From: Moesziomyces globuligerus
Lineage: Eukaryota; Basidiomycota; Ustilaginomycetes; Ustilaginales; Ustilaginaceae
Length of the DNA stretch: 64,000 nt
Reading direction: 5' to 3'
NCBI GenBank assembly: GCA_030849465.1
Contig: JARVLF010000009.1
Coordinates: forward strand, 186,001 to 250,000
Shown here: positions 1 to 10,619 of the stretch, in pieces
How the letters are laid out: each line of letters begins with the position of its first letter
Numbering within the stretch: the first letter of the stretch is position 1
Notes under the pieces: model-generated
The model's input: the letters and a program-made list of their open reading frames with translations, nothing else
What the model was told of the DNA's origin: nothing
Database searches by the model: none
Translations under genes and position numbers: made by a program

Positions 1-511
1 TGCGGCGAACTTACACTTCGGTGGCGACAAAGGCGTCGTAGTCGTCGAGCGTCTCATTTTCGGTCTGGACGGGTCCTTGGAAGAGGCGGACGTCGAGCGA
101 CTTCCAGCGCGGGCCGTTTTTGTCGAGTGCGATGCCGTGGAGGGAGAGGCTGGACTTTGCGTTGTCGAGGACCTTGCGCTCGACGTCGATGCCGATGAGG
201 CGGGAGAGGACGATGTCGTTGGGGCTGTAGATCCAGTGGCGGGAGGAGAGGAGGCCATCGTTTGCGGCATCGTCTGTGGCATTGCCTGCGGTGCGCTGTG
301 AGCCGGAATCGGCGGGCAAGGCGAGGGCGGGGAAGCGATTGACGGGGAACTGGTCGAGCTGGAAGGCGGGCTGCATCAAGGCGGAGAGGAGGACGCCGTT
401 GGAGCAGCCGACGTCGACGACCGAGTCGGAGCGTTCCTGCCTGAGCTTTGCTAGGACCCAGGACTGCCTCTGGAGCCAGAGAGGCGGGTCGAAGTAGATC
501 TTGGCGACCAT
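1..511 (-). CDS. HEN1: HEN1-like small-RNA 2'-O-methyltransferase, first exon (partial)
   Basis: The gene reads leftward from ATG at 511 and leaves the window. Exon 1 (15-511) gives about 165 residues and ends inside a valine codon at a GTAAGT donor (bases 14-9); reading through the donor meets TAA at once. The order of motifs fits HEN1: YFDPPLWLQR near residue 6, SAM motif I VVDVGCSNGVLL near 32, the acidic turn IGIDVERKVLDNAK near 106, then LFQGPV and DDYDAFVATEV. In the family this last stretch continues as E-x-x-E-H, the start of the metal site that methylates the 3'-terminal ribose of small RNAs. That site must lie in the next exon, outside the window. A Ser/Ala/Asp-rich insert of about 50 residues sits between motif I and the acidic turn. 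The alternative is a related class I methyltransferase; the LFQG and EV context favours HEN1. Confidence 0.72.
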
Positions 512-1946
512 GGTGGCGATTGAGTGGACGGAGGAGCGCTTGGTAGGGTGGCGTGCACCAACAGCGAGAGGTCAGAAGCCAACTGCTGCGTCGAACTGCT
601 GCCCGTCGAATGCAGCAGTGTGAGCTATAGGCAGCCGGCTGAACGGCCGTGAATGCCAAAGTGCGGAAGGCGGCAGGGAGGAGGAGAGTTTGGAGCGAGC
701 TAGAAGATTAGCTCTGAGAGGGAAACGAGGAGCAGCGCCTCTGGAATGCTAAAGTTGCGGCGACGGGCTGCGCTGTGCGCAGGTGCGAGCTTGGGTGAAG
801 GAGAGTGATGTGGTGCGTGGGCGGCGTGGATGAGTCGCTTTTGGGGAAAGCGCAGTGGGGATGGAAGCGTTGTGGCGTGCGTGCGGGATGTGGTTAGGAG
901 AGAAAGAGAGAAGAGGATAGGGAGGTAGGCGGCGTCGTGCGCCGTCTCTACCGATACGGTGTGAGCGCAAGGCGAGAAGAGGAACAGGAACGACAAAGGG
1001 GAGAGGTGGGTGGTTGGGGTAAGGAGGGAGGAGCGGAGGAGGAAGAAGAAGGTGGGAGCGCAATGGAAGAAATGGACTGCGGAGGCGCAGCAGGCAGGGG
1101 TTGCGCCCTCCCTTGTCACGGTCAGTTGACGCTTGCAGCCGCTAGCGTCTGTGGTCTAAGATCACGCGAATAAGCTCAAGCGCCGGTGTGACCGGTGCCT
1201 TGCACACATCATCTCACACCACGGCTGTCCCACCAAAGTCAACTCGGATGGGCGGGTGCGACCGAAAAAGAGAAGAAGGAGAGAGGGGCTCGAGTCGAAC
1301 GGCCATGGCGTCATGAGGCGCCTTTTGCCCGTGCGATGCCACAACAGCCCAGGGCTAGCAGCCGCAGCAGCAGCAGCCACAGCAGCACTACTTGGAGTGT
1401 GTGGGCTTTGCGCTTCGGAAGCGAAGCCGACTCTTGTCAGCCTGGGCGGTCGACTCGACGGTCGAAGGAGCCGACGATTGGCAGCAGCGGGCCGTGGTTC
1501 TGTAGTCAGCAGCCGCCCTTCGTTTCGCTCCGCTCCAAACGAAGCGGGGGATCCGAGGCGACCATGCTCCAAAAAAAATAAAAATTGAAAATGAAAATGA
1601 AAATGCGGGGTTGAGCTCGGGCGTGTCGGCTGCAGCGTCAGCCGGGCTGCGGCTGTCGTGCTCCTCTGCGCTGAGTTGGCACTCTTGCCACGCCCTGCAT
1701 CGGCAAGCACGTCGCGCTCTTGCTCCTCTCAGCTGCTTCTGCTGGCCCGACTCGCGGAAGAAAACCCGGAAGACGTGTCGGAAAATCTGGGGAAATTCGC
1801 GGCCATTCATTCTCCCACCTGTGATCGCCCCTCGACAAAAAGCGCTCTCGGAGGGAGGCCGAGAGGTGTGAGCTGCTGCGGCCCAAGCCAATTTGGCATC
1901 CCGCACTCGCATCGGAGATGGCCGACGCACGTCAGCGCACGTCGGC

Positions 1947-2003
1947 GCAGGGCAAAGCAGGGCAAAGCAGGGCAAAGCAGGGCAAAGCAGGGCAAAGCAG
2001 GGC
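1947..2003. repeat. 10-bp tandem repeat, five copies
   Basis: The unit GGCAAAGCAG is repeated five times without mismatch from 1951 to 2000, with partial units on each side. It lies in the long intergenic region and has no coding context. Confidence 0.9.
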
Positions 2004-3305
2004 CAGAAGAGGTTGCAGAAACATGCCATCGCCCAAGTCTCTCCGTCAGGACGGTGATTGGGTTCAAGCTCCAAGCTGGTAGAGCATCCAATCCGATTCT
2101 TTTCCGATCGTGTCTCAATTTAGGCTGTTACGATTTGGAAATGAGCATCGGTCTCCGGGGCCGCTTGTCTCCGGACATATCCGCGGTTGGTCTTCGTTCC
2201 ACCAGCCCGACTGGGCCTGCGACGTCGCAGCATCGGCGTATTCGCAAAGCTCACCATTTTGTACCAAGTTGGTCGGGTGGGACGTGCTCGGACGATCGTC
2301 GGGGTTGCTCGTGACGCTGGCGTGGAGAAGAGATTGCCCGAGGATGCACCGATTCCGTGTCGGGCCTTCTTTGTCCAGTCGTAGCTGTGCGTCGCCCCTA
2401 CACAAGCATCCGACAAATTCTCCGTCAACACCAATGGCAACAAGCAGCATCACTCCAAGCTGCGGAATCACTCGACAGCGCGGCTACCGGTCAACCTCAG
2501 TGCGGCTTACTGCCAAGCCCCACCCCCACGCGCACCTCGACGCCGCACCCCCACCCTGCTCACCGGCGAATCGCCGGCAATGCCAGGCTTGGTTCGATCT
2601 GACGCTTGCTTGCCCGAACTCGCGATCTCGACTCGGCACCGCACGAGCAAGTGCAACTGCCGGTCGCTTGGGCACTCGAGTCAAATTCACCGCACGCCTC
2701 ACCTTGTCCGCCTTGCCGAATGCGAATCGCCTGATGCTGCGCCCGGGAGCTCGGCGCCGATGCAGCCCTGCCGGACGACAAGGAGCAGCGAGGGGCTTGA
2801 GCCTGGTGGGAGGCTTGGCGGAGCTAGCGGTGAAGGTGGGGGTGGCTGTCTGCAGCGTCTCAGCCAGCGTCGGTGCAAAGGAGCGCATGCGGCCAAAAAA
2901 AAGAGGGTCGTCGGCTCGATACAGTAGCCTGACTTTTTTTTTCGAAATTCGGCTTTGGACCAATCAGAATCGAAAAAATGGATTGCCGCGAGCCGCCCGA
3001 GCGAGCAAGGGCGGCCGACCGGTTCGGATTGGCCGACCAACCAAAAAAAAAGGTGGGCCCTGGATCACACGCGCGCAGAGATCGCGGGGCTGCAAGCGGT
3101 GGCCCTAGTCGCGTGCGATGGTTGGAAAAAGACGCTTCCGAAGAGCGACTGCGGCAATGTCGCTCGCTGTCGCCCGCTGTCGCCTGCTGTCGCCTGCAGT
3201 CGGCTCGCGTCGCTTGGGCTGGCGTGCGTCCGCGCAAAGCACATCACGGCGGCTAATCGTGCATCGTCGAGCGGACGCCGGTGCCTGAGCCTCGCTCCAC
3301 TGTCG

Positions 3306-3330
3306 ACGCTGCGCTGCGCTGCGCTGCGCG
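3306..3330. repeat. GCGCT pentamer repeat
   Basis: About four to five copies of the pentamer CGCTG/GCGCT lie head to tail in the long intergenic region. It is a simple-sequence repeat with no recognised function. Confidence 0.8.
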
Positions 3331-3594
3331 CTTCACCCACAAAAAAAAAGTGTCCAGACCACCACAGCTCACATGCACGCTGCAGCGCCTCTGCATCTCC
3401 CCGATCCCCCAACCCGCCTTGCAGATTGCTTGGTTCTCTGGCGAGGGCGCTCTGGCTCGGCCCTCGCCGCGCGCGCGCCGCTGCTTGGCCTGCCTTTCTT
3501 CTGATTGGCCCTGCGACTCGAGGCGATACTGTCAAGTGCGCGCCTCGGAGGCCGGCGCGAGGCGTTGCAATCTTGCACAGAGCCTCCGCTGCCG

Positions 3595-3621
3595 CAGCAG
3601 CAGCAGCAGCAGCAGTAGCAG
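3595..3621. repeat. CAG trinucleotide repeat
   Basis: Seven CAG units are followed by TAG and another CAG. It is a non-coding microsatellite. Confidence 0.9.
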
Positions 3622-4392
3622 CACGCCATCAGCGGCAAGCCTGACTCGATCACGAGCCTCCTCTTTCAACGCTCACGACTGTTGATGAGCGTGCCGACTG
3701 GATGCAAGTGAGCATGCCTGTTAGTCGACGCCAAACACTGGTCGTCGTTCTGAGCAGCAAGTATGGATTGAAAATCCCACGCATCCAGCCAGGCAGCCAA
3801 GGCTGGACGAGAGCGAGGACCGGCTGGTCGGCTTTTCCAAATCGGCCCGCAGCTAGACGGAGCAGGCGGGGCAGGAGGAGGCAGAGCACGAGGCGAGTGG
3901 ATCTTAACCCCGGTTCCACCAAGCAACACGGCTCGATCGCCGTCGCCCGGCTGGGCGTCGAGAGAGAGAGAGACCCTTTCTTCGCTGTCGTCTCGGCTTG
4001 GCCGTCCGTTCCCATGGCGCTTTGCTTGATTGCTTGCTTGCAACTCTCGGAGTAATGGCTGCGATTTCGCTTGCTATTCCTGGCCCGCGCTTGGTTGGCA
4101 GCTTCGATGCGCCTTGATGCTCGTCCACCCGCCAAAACTGCCACAGCACTTTGGCACTCTCCAGTCCAATACTGCCACACGCTCTCCACAGGCTAACCAC
4201 AGGCTATCGCTGTGGACCCGTCGATGGCCAACCAGATTTCGAGATCCAACGCATCCTCCAAAAAAAAAAAAAAGTTGGCTCCGTCCAAAAATTTCCCCAG
4301 CACTCACGCTGGTTTCTCTGCTCTGATGCCGCTTGGCCTGCGTGCGAGTGCTTGTGCTGCATGCTGCACGCTCTGGGCTGGGCCATGCACCG

Positions 4393-4448
4393 CCGCACCG
4401 CACCGCACCGCAACGGCACCACACGCTCACCCTCACCCTCACCCTCAC
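4393..4448. repeat. CCGCA and CTCACC simple repeats
   Basis: Four CCGCA units (4393-4412) are followed after 13 bases by almost four CTCACC units (4426-4448). They mark the start of the pyrimidine-rich stretch that leads to the zinc-finger gene. Confidence 0.85.
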
Positions 4449-5552
4449 GCTCCAGGCCCACACCCACTCTTTCTCAACCACCCGCCTTCGACCCTCTGCC
4501 CCGGCAGGTCTCTCCGCTACCTCGCAGCCATCACCACCAATCACCTCCACCACCACCACCATCACCACCACTCACTCACCCACAAACACCTTCGTTGGCC
4601 GGATCTTCTTTTCCTTTCTGTCGTACACACGGTCCTTTTCCCAGATCCCGACCTCGTTCGCCCTCCCAGCACGTCTCTCGTTCCTGGCCCAAGGTGAAGC
4701 TGCAACCTCTTCAGTCACTGACTCGACCCCGCAAGCTACACTCAACCAACACGCTCGATCCTGCCTGCACGAGCGCCAGCCGTCTACGTGCTAATCATCG
4801 AAGGCCTAACCCGCGACCGAGCCTCCTGAGCTGTTACGCTGTCCGACCCTGACTCTCCCCGTCAGTGCAGCTCGAACCCGTCCACCCCGGCTTCGTCGTC
4901 CTCGTTCTTCGTCGTTGGCATTCCGAGCTCCGTGGCACTTTCCGTTCCAAGTGCCGCCTCTCGACTACGATTGGTCCACGCCTACGCTCCATAAATCACC
5001 CCCCTCAACACGCGGCATTCACCCACGCCCGTAGCGCTTCCACGCTACCGGCATCCCGTCTCGAGCAAGTCTCCCCCCTCGCTCGATTCCTCTTCCACCC
5101 AACCTACGCCCGCTGCAAAGCCCCTCGTCGTCGAGCGTCTCCTTCTTTTTCTTTCGACCCTTCGTCGTGAGTTTCTTTCCTCTTCTGCTTCATCCGCGCG
5201 CTCTTGCGGCTCGAGTGCAGCTCGCACCTCGTCAGAGCTGCAAACAGAGTCGCTAGCTGCTGCTCCTTTTTTTCGCGCTTTCCTTCGGCTGGACTCCAAG
5301 TTTCGTCGACGACGCTAGCAGCGGCAGCACAGCGAGCCGTCTCGCAGAGTCGCCACCAACCCGTCTTTGGCCGCCCGACTTGGCAGCATCGCTCGATGCG
5401 CCAGGCTGGCCAACCAAGGCCGGGAGTGGTCTCGCCTGCCTGTCGCCAATTCTCGCTCCATCCAGCTTCTGGATGCCCACCACCGCTCTCCTGGCCAGAC
5501 GTTTCGAAGAGAATAGCAGCCTAACCCCTTCATCCCCTTACGTTTCTCGTCA

Positions 5553-5561
5553 TCCCTTTGT
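5553..5561 (-). promoter_or_regulatory. Exact match to a smut pheromone response element
   Basis: The top strand reads TCCCTTTGT, the reverse complement of ACAAAGGGA, the box bound by the HMG protein Prf1 in Ustilago maydis. It lies about 130 bp before the ATG of the zinc-finger gene. A near match, ACAAAGGGG, occurs near 992. A 9-mer has roughly an even chance of turning up somewhere in 64 kb, so this is only suggestive. Confidence 0.25.
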
Positions 5562-5691
5562 GCTTCGCTTCGGGCGCCAAACGCTCCTGCTCGAACAAAT
5601 CGCTGGCGGTATTTGCCATCCTGCCCCGGCTCTCTGATCCCTCGCCGCGATTGCAATCACCCGCTCCTAGCAAGAAGCTCCGTCTTGGCGC

Positions 5692-7261
5692 ATGAGCTTC
5701 TCCAACTCTGCCCGTCACACTAGCGGCAGCACCACCACGACCACCACTGTAAGTCGTCTTGCAACCGCCATTCTCGCCGCGTGCCGCTCTCAGACACCCC
5801 GGCGCGACGCTGGCTGCCGGAGCAACGCCCCGCTCAGGATAATAGAGGCTGATTCGCGTTCGGCGTTCCATCTGATCGTGTTGGCTCCGTGTGCAGACAT
5901 CTCCCGTTCCTACCTCGGTCCGTCGCGCCTACTACGACCAGCCGCAAACCATGACCATGGCCATGCCCCTCTCCGGCCTCTCGCCGCCCTCCAAAGGCTT
6001 CTTTGCGCCCTCCTCTTTGCCAAGCTCGCGGAGCGATGCTTCGCCCAATGGCGCCGTCTCCTCGGCTGTTCCCAGTCGAGGCCGCAGAAGAGAGTCGATC
6101 ACCGGCCAGATGCGTCGCAAAGCCACCGACACCGCCTCGGCAGCCGGCGGAGGCGGCGCTTCGGCGCTCTCGATGAGCCGCGTCGGCGCTGGCGGTCCTG
6201 CCTCGCCCAACGGCCGTGCCATCCCCATGGCCGCTCGCTCGCCACGCATGGGCGCCGTCGAGATGGGCGCGCTCTCGACGTCGTTTGGTGCGGCAGCCGA
6301 GGCTCTGTCGCTGTCGTCGTCGTCGATCACCTCCAACTCGACCGTGGCGCCCGGCTCGTTCCAGGCGCGCAGCCACGCGCAACCCATCAAGCGCGAGAAC
6401 CGCTCGCAAGGCCACTCGCACCTCGGCGTCGAGTGCTTCGGCCCGTCGAGTCTGGACAGCAGCATGCCCATGCCGAGTCCGGGCATGATGACGTCCAACG
6501 CCGCCGTCGTCGACGGAGCCAAGCGCGATCGACGCGCCTCGATCAGCTCGACGGGCACGCTGGGCGACGAGGACGAGGGCAAGGGCGGCAAGCACGAGCA
6601 GCTGCATCGGTGCGAGAGCTGCGCCAAGGTGTACCGTCATCCGAGCTGTCTGATCAAGCATCGTTGGGAGCATACGGTCTACTGGAAGGAGGCGTCCAAG
6701 TTCCTCATGAGCAAGCATCAGCAGGTGCAGCTGCTCGAGGCGGCGGCGATCCTCGTGGGCATGGATGCCAACGCGCGATCGCTGCCCGAGGAGAAGGCGC
6801 TCTGGCCGGCGGCGGTGAGCCCGCCCTCGTCCGGATTGCTCGGCTCGGAACAGATCAACTTTGAGACGCTCATGGCGTCGAAACGAAGGAATACGGTCTC
6901 GAGCAATGCGAGCGCTAGCCCGGCGAGGGGTCCGACGCCCGCGCTCGTGCCCAACGACAGCAGCGACGGCAGCTCCGCTAGCACCTACGACCCCTCGATG
7001 CGCAGTGCCACCATGAGCCCGCTCGCCAGCCTCGGCAACATGCGCCTCAGCGACTCGGACGCCAAGCACGGCCGCTACCGTCTCGACGACGCCGCGAGCG
7101 GCAGTGGCAGCGGCAGCGACGGAGCAGACCGTTCCGGTTCCGCAGACGCCTACGACGACGAAGACGACGTGGACGAGAACAATGACATCCAGGGCGAGCG
7201 CTACGGCGCCGACGCAGGCGGAGACGTCATGGCCAACATGGAGATGGACGACGTCAACTAG
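5692..7261 (+). CDS. C2H2 zinc-finger protein, putative transcription factor
   Basis: Two exons, 5692-5748 and 5897-7261, are joined in phase 0 across a 148-bp intron (GTAAGT...GTGCAG), giving 473 residues. Translation starts MSFSNSARH. The N-terminal half is Ser/Ala/Pro-rich and disordered. One canonical finger (C-x2-C-x12-H-x3-H) starts near residue 258 and is followed by a conserved helical stretch with YWKEASKF, SKHQQVQLLEAA and ILVGMDA. I recall the same finger-plus-SKHQQVQLLEAA layout in uncharacterised fungal proteins. The last 100 residues are acidic (DDEDDVDENND). A single finger with an extended conserved region suggests DNA binding together with protein contacts, but its targets are unknown. 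The 5.2-kb upstream region and CT-rich leader suggest complex control. The start is supported by the phase-consistent splice; exon 2 alone has no good ATG at its head. Confidence 0.85.
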
Positions 7262-7861
7262 CCACTGGCGCTTGCCCCATCCATTTCTGTGGATCAAGGT
7301 TGATGTTTTCTTTCCCCGTCTCGGCGTCGTTTCTCCTTGTCACCGTTGCCTCCCTGATCTTAGTTGCCCGTTTCTGTGTCACCGAAAAAAAATCAGTCTC
7401 GGCGGCGTCAGCCTGGGGCTTCGTCATCTTGATGTACTGGCCCCAGCTGCACTGCCGTCCTTTTCTTCACCTTGTCTCACTTCTTCCTTTTTCGCCGTGC
7501 ACGCACACGCGTGCGCGGGCGAGATTGTACCAACACTCACACTCTCACCCCACCAAAAAATGGCCAATACCTCTTTAACACTCGTAAGCACTCTGAAGCT
7601 GGACGGGCGCGATGAGGTGGTGGCAGGAAGTGGGAGAGCCATGGTTGGATCGGCACGCATGGGGATGTCGATGGTCGACAGCGGAGCCCAGCAGGTGGAC
7701 GGTGCATAAAGTATGTGTGGGGTTTGGAAGATCGCCGTCGACGCCCGGAGACGATTCCGACCCGACTCGGTCCACGGCAAATGGAAGCATGGTCGGCGGA
7801 TGCATTGGGGTGGTTTGCATGCAGGTGTTTCGACTGGATACTTTTGGCTTGTGAAACCACG

Positions 7862-7900
7862 CTTAGCCGGCTAAGGTACCAGTGACAGCGCTCATGAGCG
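7862..7900. repeat. Two adjacent perfect palindromes
   Basis: CTTAGCCGGCTAAG (7862-7875) and CGCTCATGAGCG (7889-7900) are both perfect palindromes, separated by 13 bp. They could be protein-binding sites or a pair of hairpins in the downstream region of the zinc-finger gene. Single palindromes of this size are expected several times by chance in the window. Confidence 0.7.
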
Positions 7901-10069
7901 GGTGGTAACCCCCCACACACTTGGGCGCGGTGACCACCCATCAGCCTCCATCTCCCCGCGCTTGTGGCACCTCGCGACCCGCGCAGATTCGCGCGCAGCC
8001 AAAGGCACACAACTGTGGGGAAACGCTGGCTGCAGCCAAGCGGCGCAGAAGAAAAAGGTTAAGCTATTCGGTTGGCGACGTCACACCTTCCTGCCGTCAG
8101 TCATGACGAGCTCGAACGCACAAAGTCCACTTCGTCAGTGGTCGGAGAAACAGAGTTCAGGAACAGCATCAAGGTTTTCCAGGGCTGCTCAAGAGCAAGT
8201 GTCAAAGAGGTTCGAAGACTGAACAGCGTCATCGCGGAGAATAAGAGGAGCGAGGGGGGGAAAGCGGTGACGCTTTGTTTGTCGCCTATGCAGAACGGGC
8301 ATTGGGATATTGTTGAATAGGACAAGAGGTAGCGCCCAATGATCCGGACAAAGCACTGACGCTCGCAGCCGAGAAAACCCACCTCGGCCTACTGTAGATT
8401 AAACTGCTTTCAGCATGGTGCCGTATTGCATTGGTGGTGCGGTAGTGCTGTGTGCCATGTGCCAACCGAAGACAAAAGCGAGGATTTGCGGCAGACGGTG
8501 GCGGCGGGGCACGAGACGAGGGCTTGGCATCTGGGCACGGGCGTGACTTTCTCGCCAACGGCGTTCGAAGCGGCGGTCTGGAAATCCAACCCCCGCCATG
8601 ATGCTCTCTCCTCGAGGGCTAACGTTACAATATTTTGCCATTGGTCTCCGGCGAAGAAAAATGATGCTGTGGCTGGTCGGCTTTGCTTGAACCAAGATCA
8701 AGGAACCAAACGTGGCCTTGCCCCAGCCACTCTGCCACTCTGCGACTCTGCCATCCTGGCGCGAGTTCGGATGTGCCTTGAATCGTAGGCGAGGAGCCTG
8801 GGCGTCAAAAACAAATGGTCGAGAGAGCATGCATCTGCCCGAGGCTAGCCGAGCCAGATGCGCCCCAATCCTCCTTTGGCCCCGCAGCGCGGATCCGCTC
8901 GCGGGGTAAGAGCAGATGAGACGCGCGCGCCTTTTGCCGGCCAAATTTGGATTTCACATTCATCCCCGCCTCGCCCAACTTGGATCCACCAACGCCCGTT
9001 CCGGACTCTGCACTCGCACCCGCGGATGCAGCCAGATAGAGACAGCCAGAGAGGATCCAGTGCATGTCTCACAGCGGCGCTCGGCGCGGCTCACCCGCTT
9101 CCTCGAGCAAGAAGAGGCGCTCCTCCCGCCTTGACCACACTTCCAAGTCGGCAAATGAGACACGGCATCGGTGTCAGGTGCCCTTTGCCTCTTCTTCGCT
9201 TCTCTTCCCTTCATTGACCGGCTGCCCGACTGCCCTGTCCATTGTGTTGCAAGCCAAAAGACACGAGCGCACGAGCCTCGCCACGCCCCTGGTCCTGGTC
9301 CGTGGACTCTGGTTGAGAAAGGCTTTTTAGCTAACCCTCTCAGACGGGCGGTGCTTGCAGGCTCTTCAGGACTTGCTGCTCCAGAGGGTGGTCGGATGCG
9401 ATGGCGATGAGTCTCCGTTTGCGTCGAGGCGCTTTGGGCGGAAGTGTCTGGAGGCTGCGCCCAGCGCAGCGTGCATGCAGGCGGATGCAAAGAAACTCAG
9501 TTAACACACCCAGCCTCCGGCGAGGGTCGAGCGCACACTGATGCCACGCCGTCCAGCACCGCGCACGGGCACGCGCCCACTGTGCCCACGCTGCCCAGTG
9601 TGCGGATCAGTGCATGCACCCAATCCACCTTTCACCAGGAATTTCCACCACTCCCTCCACTCACTCGCGACCGCAGGCTTGGGCGAGGGGAGCCGACCGA
9701 ACTTTTTTGTCACTTCTCCACTACTGTGCGGCGCTTGACCACGTCGCTTCGTCTGGGTTCGTCCGCTGCTTCGCTGCTTGGCTGGTTCGTCAGCGCCGCC
9801 CTGCCCCTCGCTTCGCCTTCGAAAACGGAGCTGGCTTGCCCCCTCCATTGTTCAGAGCGCCGCCCGCTGCCACTGCGTCCAGCTACTGCCACTGGGCTGG
9901 AAACCTTTCCCCATCCATCGTCACTGCTTGCAAGCTCCGCCCGCCGTCCTGCCCCACGCCGCCTGCGAGGCTCTGATAGACTGCCCCAAAGGCATAGAGT
10001 TGCATCCGTCGGCTAGCGCAGCTGCCCTCGCTTCAAACCCCCCCATCCTGCTCATCGTTCTCATCGTCG

Positions 10070-10095
10070 CCCCCCCCCCCCCCCCCCCCCCCCCC
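10070..10095. repeat. 26-base C homopolymer
   Basis: An uninterrupted run of 26 C's lies about 525 bp before the ATG of the Sec14-Iml2 gene, in its pyrimidine-rich upstream region. The opposite strand is a G run able to form G-quadruplexes. The exact length may be a sequencing or assembly estimate. Confidence 0.9.
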
Positions 10096-10619
10096 GGTCC
10101 AATCCGCTTCCCCGCTTCGCATCGCCCCCAATAAAACCCCATCCGCTCCGTCCTCTTCTCGCCTTCGCTCCTCTTTGATCCCATCACCATCGCTGCCTCT
10201 CCATCCATCCCTAAAGAGACGCAGCAGCTTGCACACTTCCTCGCTCCGTCTCGCGCACTCCTATTGATACCCGTGCCCGGAGATCCCATTCCCCTTCCCC
10301 CATTTCCTTCGCTCGCGGCTTCCATCGGCCTCGATCGCGGACTATCCGACGACCAGCTCTTGCCTCTCGCTGCCAATCTCGCGACGATAGACGCTGCTTC
10401 GCTTTCCGTCTAGAGCTTCTCTTCCCCCCCGCATAGCTCGACTCTCGACCGACCATCGTGCAGTTTCGGCACTTCCGCTTCCGCTTTCGCTCCGTCTACT
10501 GCGTCCCTGCGCTCCTGGCCCGCCAGAGCTCGCTCCAGCTGCACCAGCATCAAGACCGCGAGTCCGGCACTCACTTGCTCACAAAACCCTCTCCCTACAC
10601 CCAGTCGCACTTGGCAAAA

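Larger units (their letters stand above)
512..5691. other. 5.2-kb intergenic region between two divergent genes
   Basis: No reading frame here resembles a known protein, and the open frames on both strands are the overlapping kind expected in GC-rich DNA. The region holds A/T homopolymers (for example 15 A's ending at 4274), several simple repeats listed separately, and CCAAT-type boxes in either orientation near 2957, 3027, 3504 and 4972. From about 4400 to 5690 it becomes strongly pyrimidine-rich, as in basidiomycete promoters and 5' leaders. A TATA-like CCATAAATC lies near 4989. It is probably the regulatory region and long leader of the zinc-finger gene at 5692, plus the short promoter of the HEN1-like gene. 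An unrecognised non-coding RNA cannot be excluded. Confidence 0.6.
7262..10619. other. 3.4-kb intergenic region
   Basis: No recognisable gene is seen. The left part should hold the 3' end of the zinc-finger transcript; a pair of palindromes (7862-7900) lies 600 bp past its stop. The right part, from about 9900, is pyrimidine-rich, contains a 26-base C tract, and should be promoter and leader of the Sec14-Iml2 gene. Open frames near 8101-8382 and 8399-8944 on the minus strand have no motif I can name. Confidence 0.6.

Noticed and set aside
2035..2110. A tRNA-like stretch with GGTTCAAGCTCC and TGGTAGAGCATCC
   Set aside because: The box B-like element precedes the box A-like element, and no anticodon or T arm can be folded.
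2110..3108. A 332-codon plus-strand frame in the long intergenic region
   Set aside because: Composition is arbitrary, it runs through A/T homopolymers, and overlapping frames of similar length exist on both strands.
4426..4448. CTCACC repeats that look telomere-like
   Set aside because: The unit is not CCCTAA, there are fewer than four copies, and the site is interior to a gene region.
5834..7297. A 487-codon minus-strand frame opposite the zinc-finger gene
   Set aside because: Low-complexity Arg/Val/His/Ala translation with no motif; it is the antisense shadow of a real gene.
8101..8944. Two minus-strand frames of 93 and 181 codons as possible small genes
   Set aside because: No signal peptide, domain or splice-supported extension; they lie between genes with no promoter-like context.
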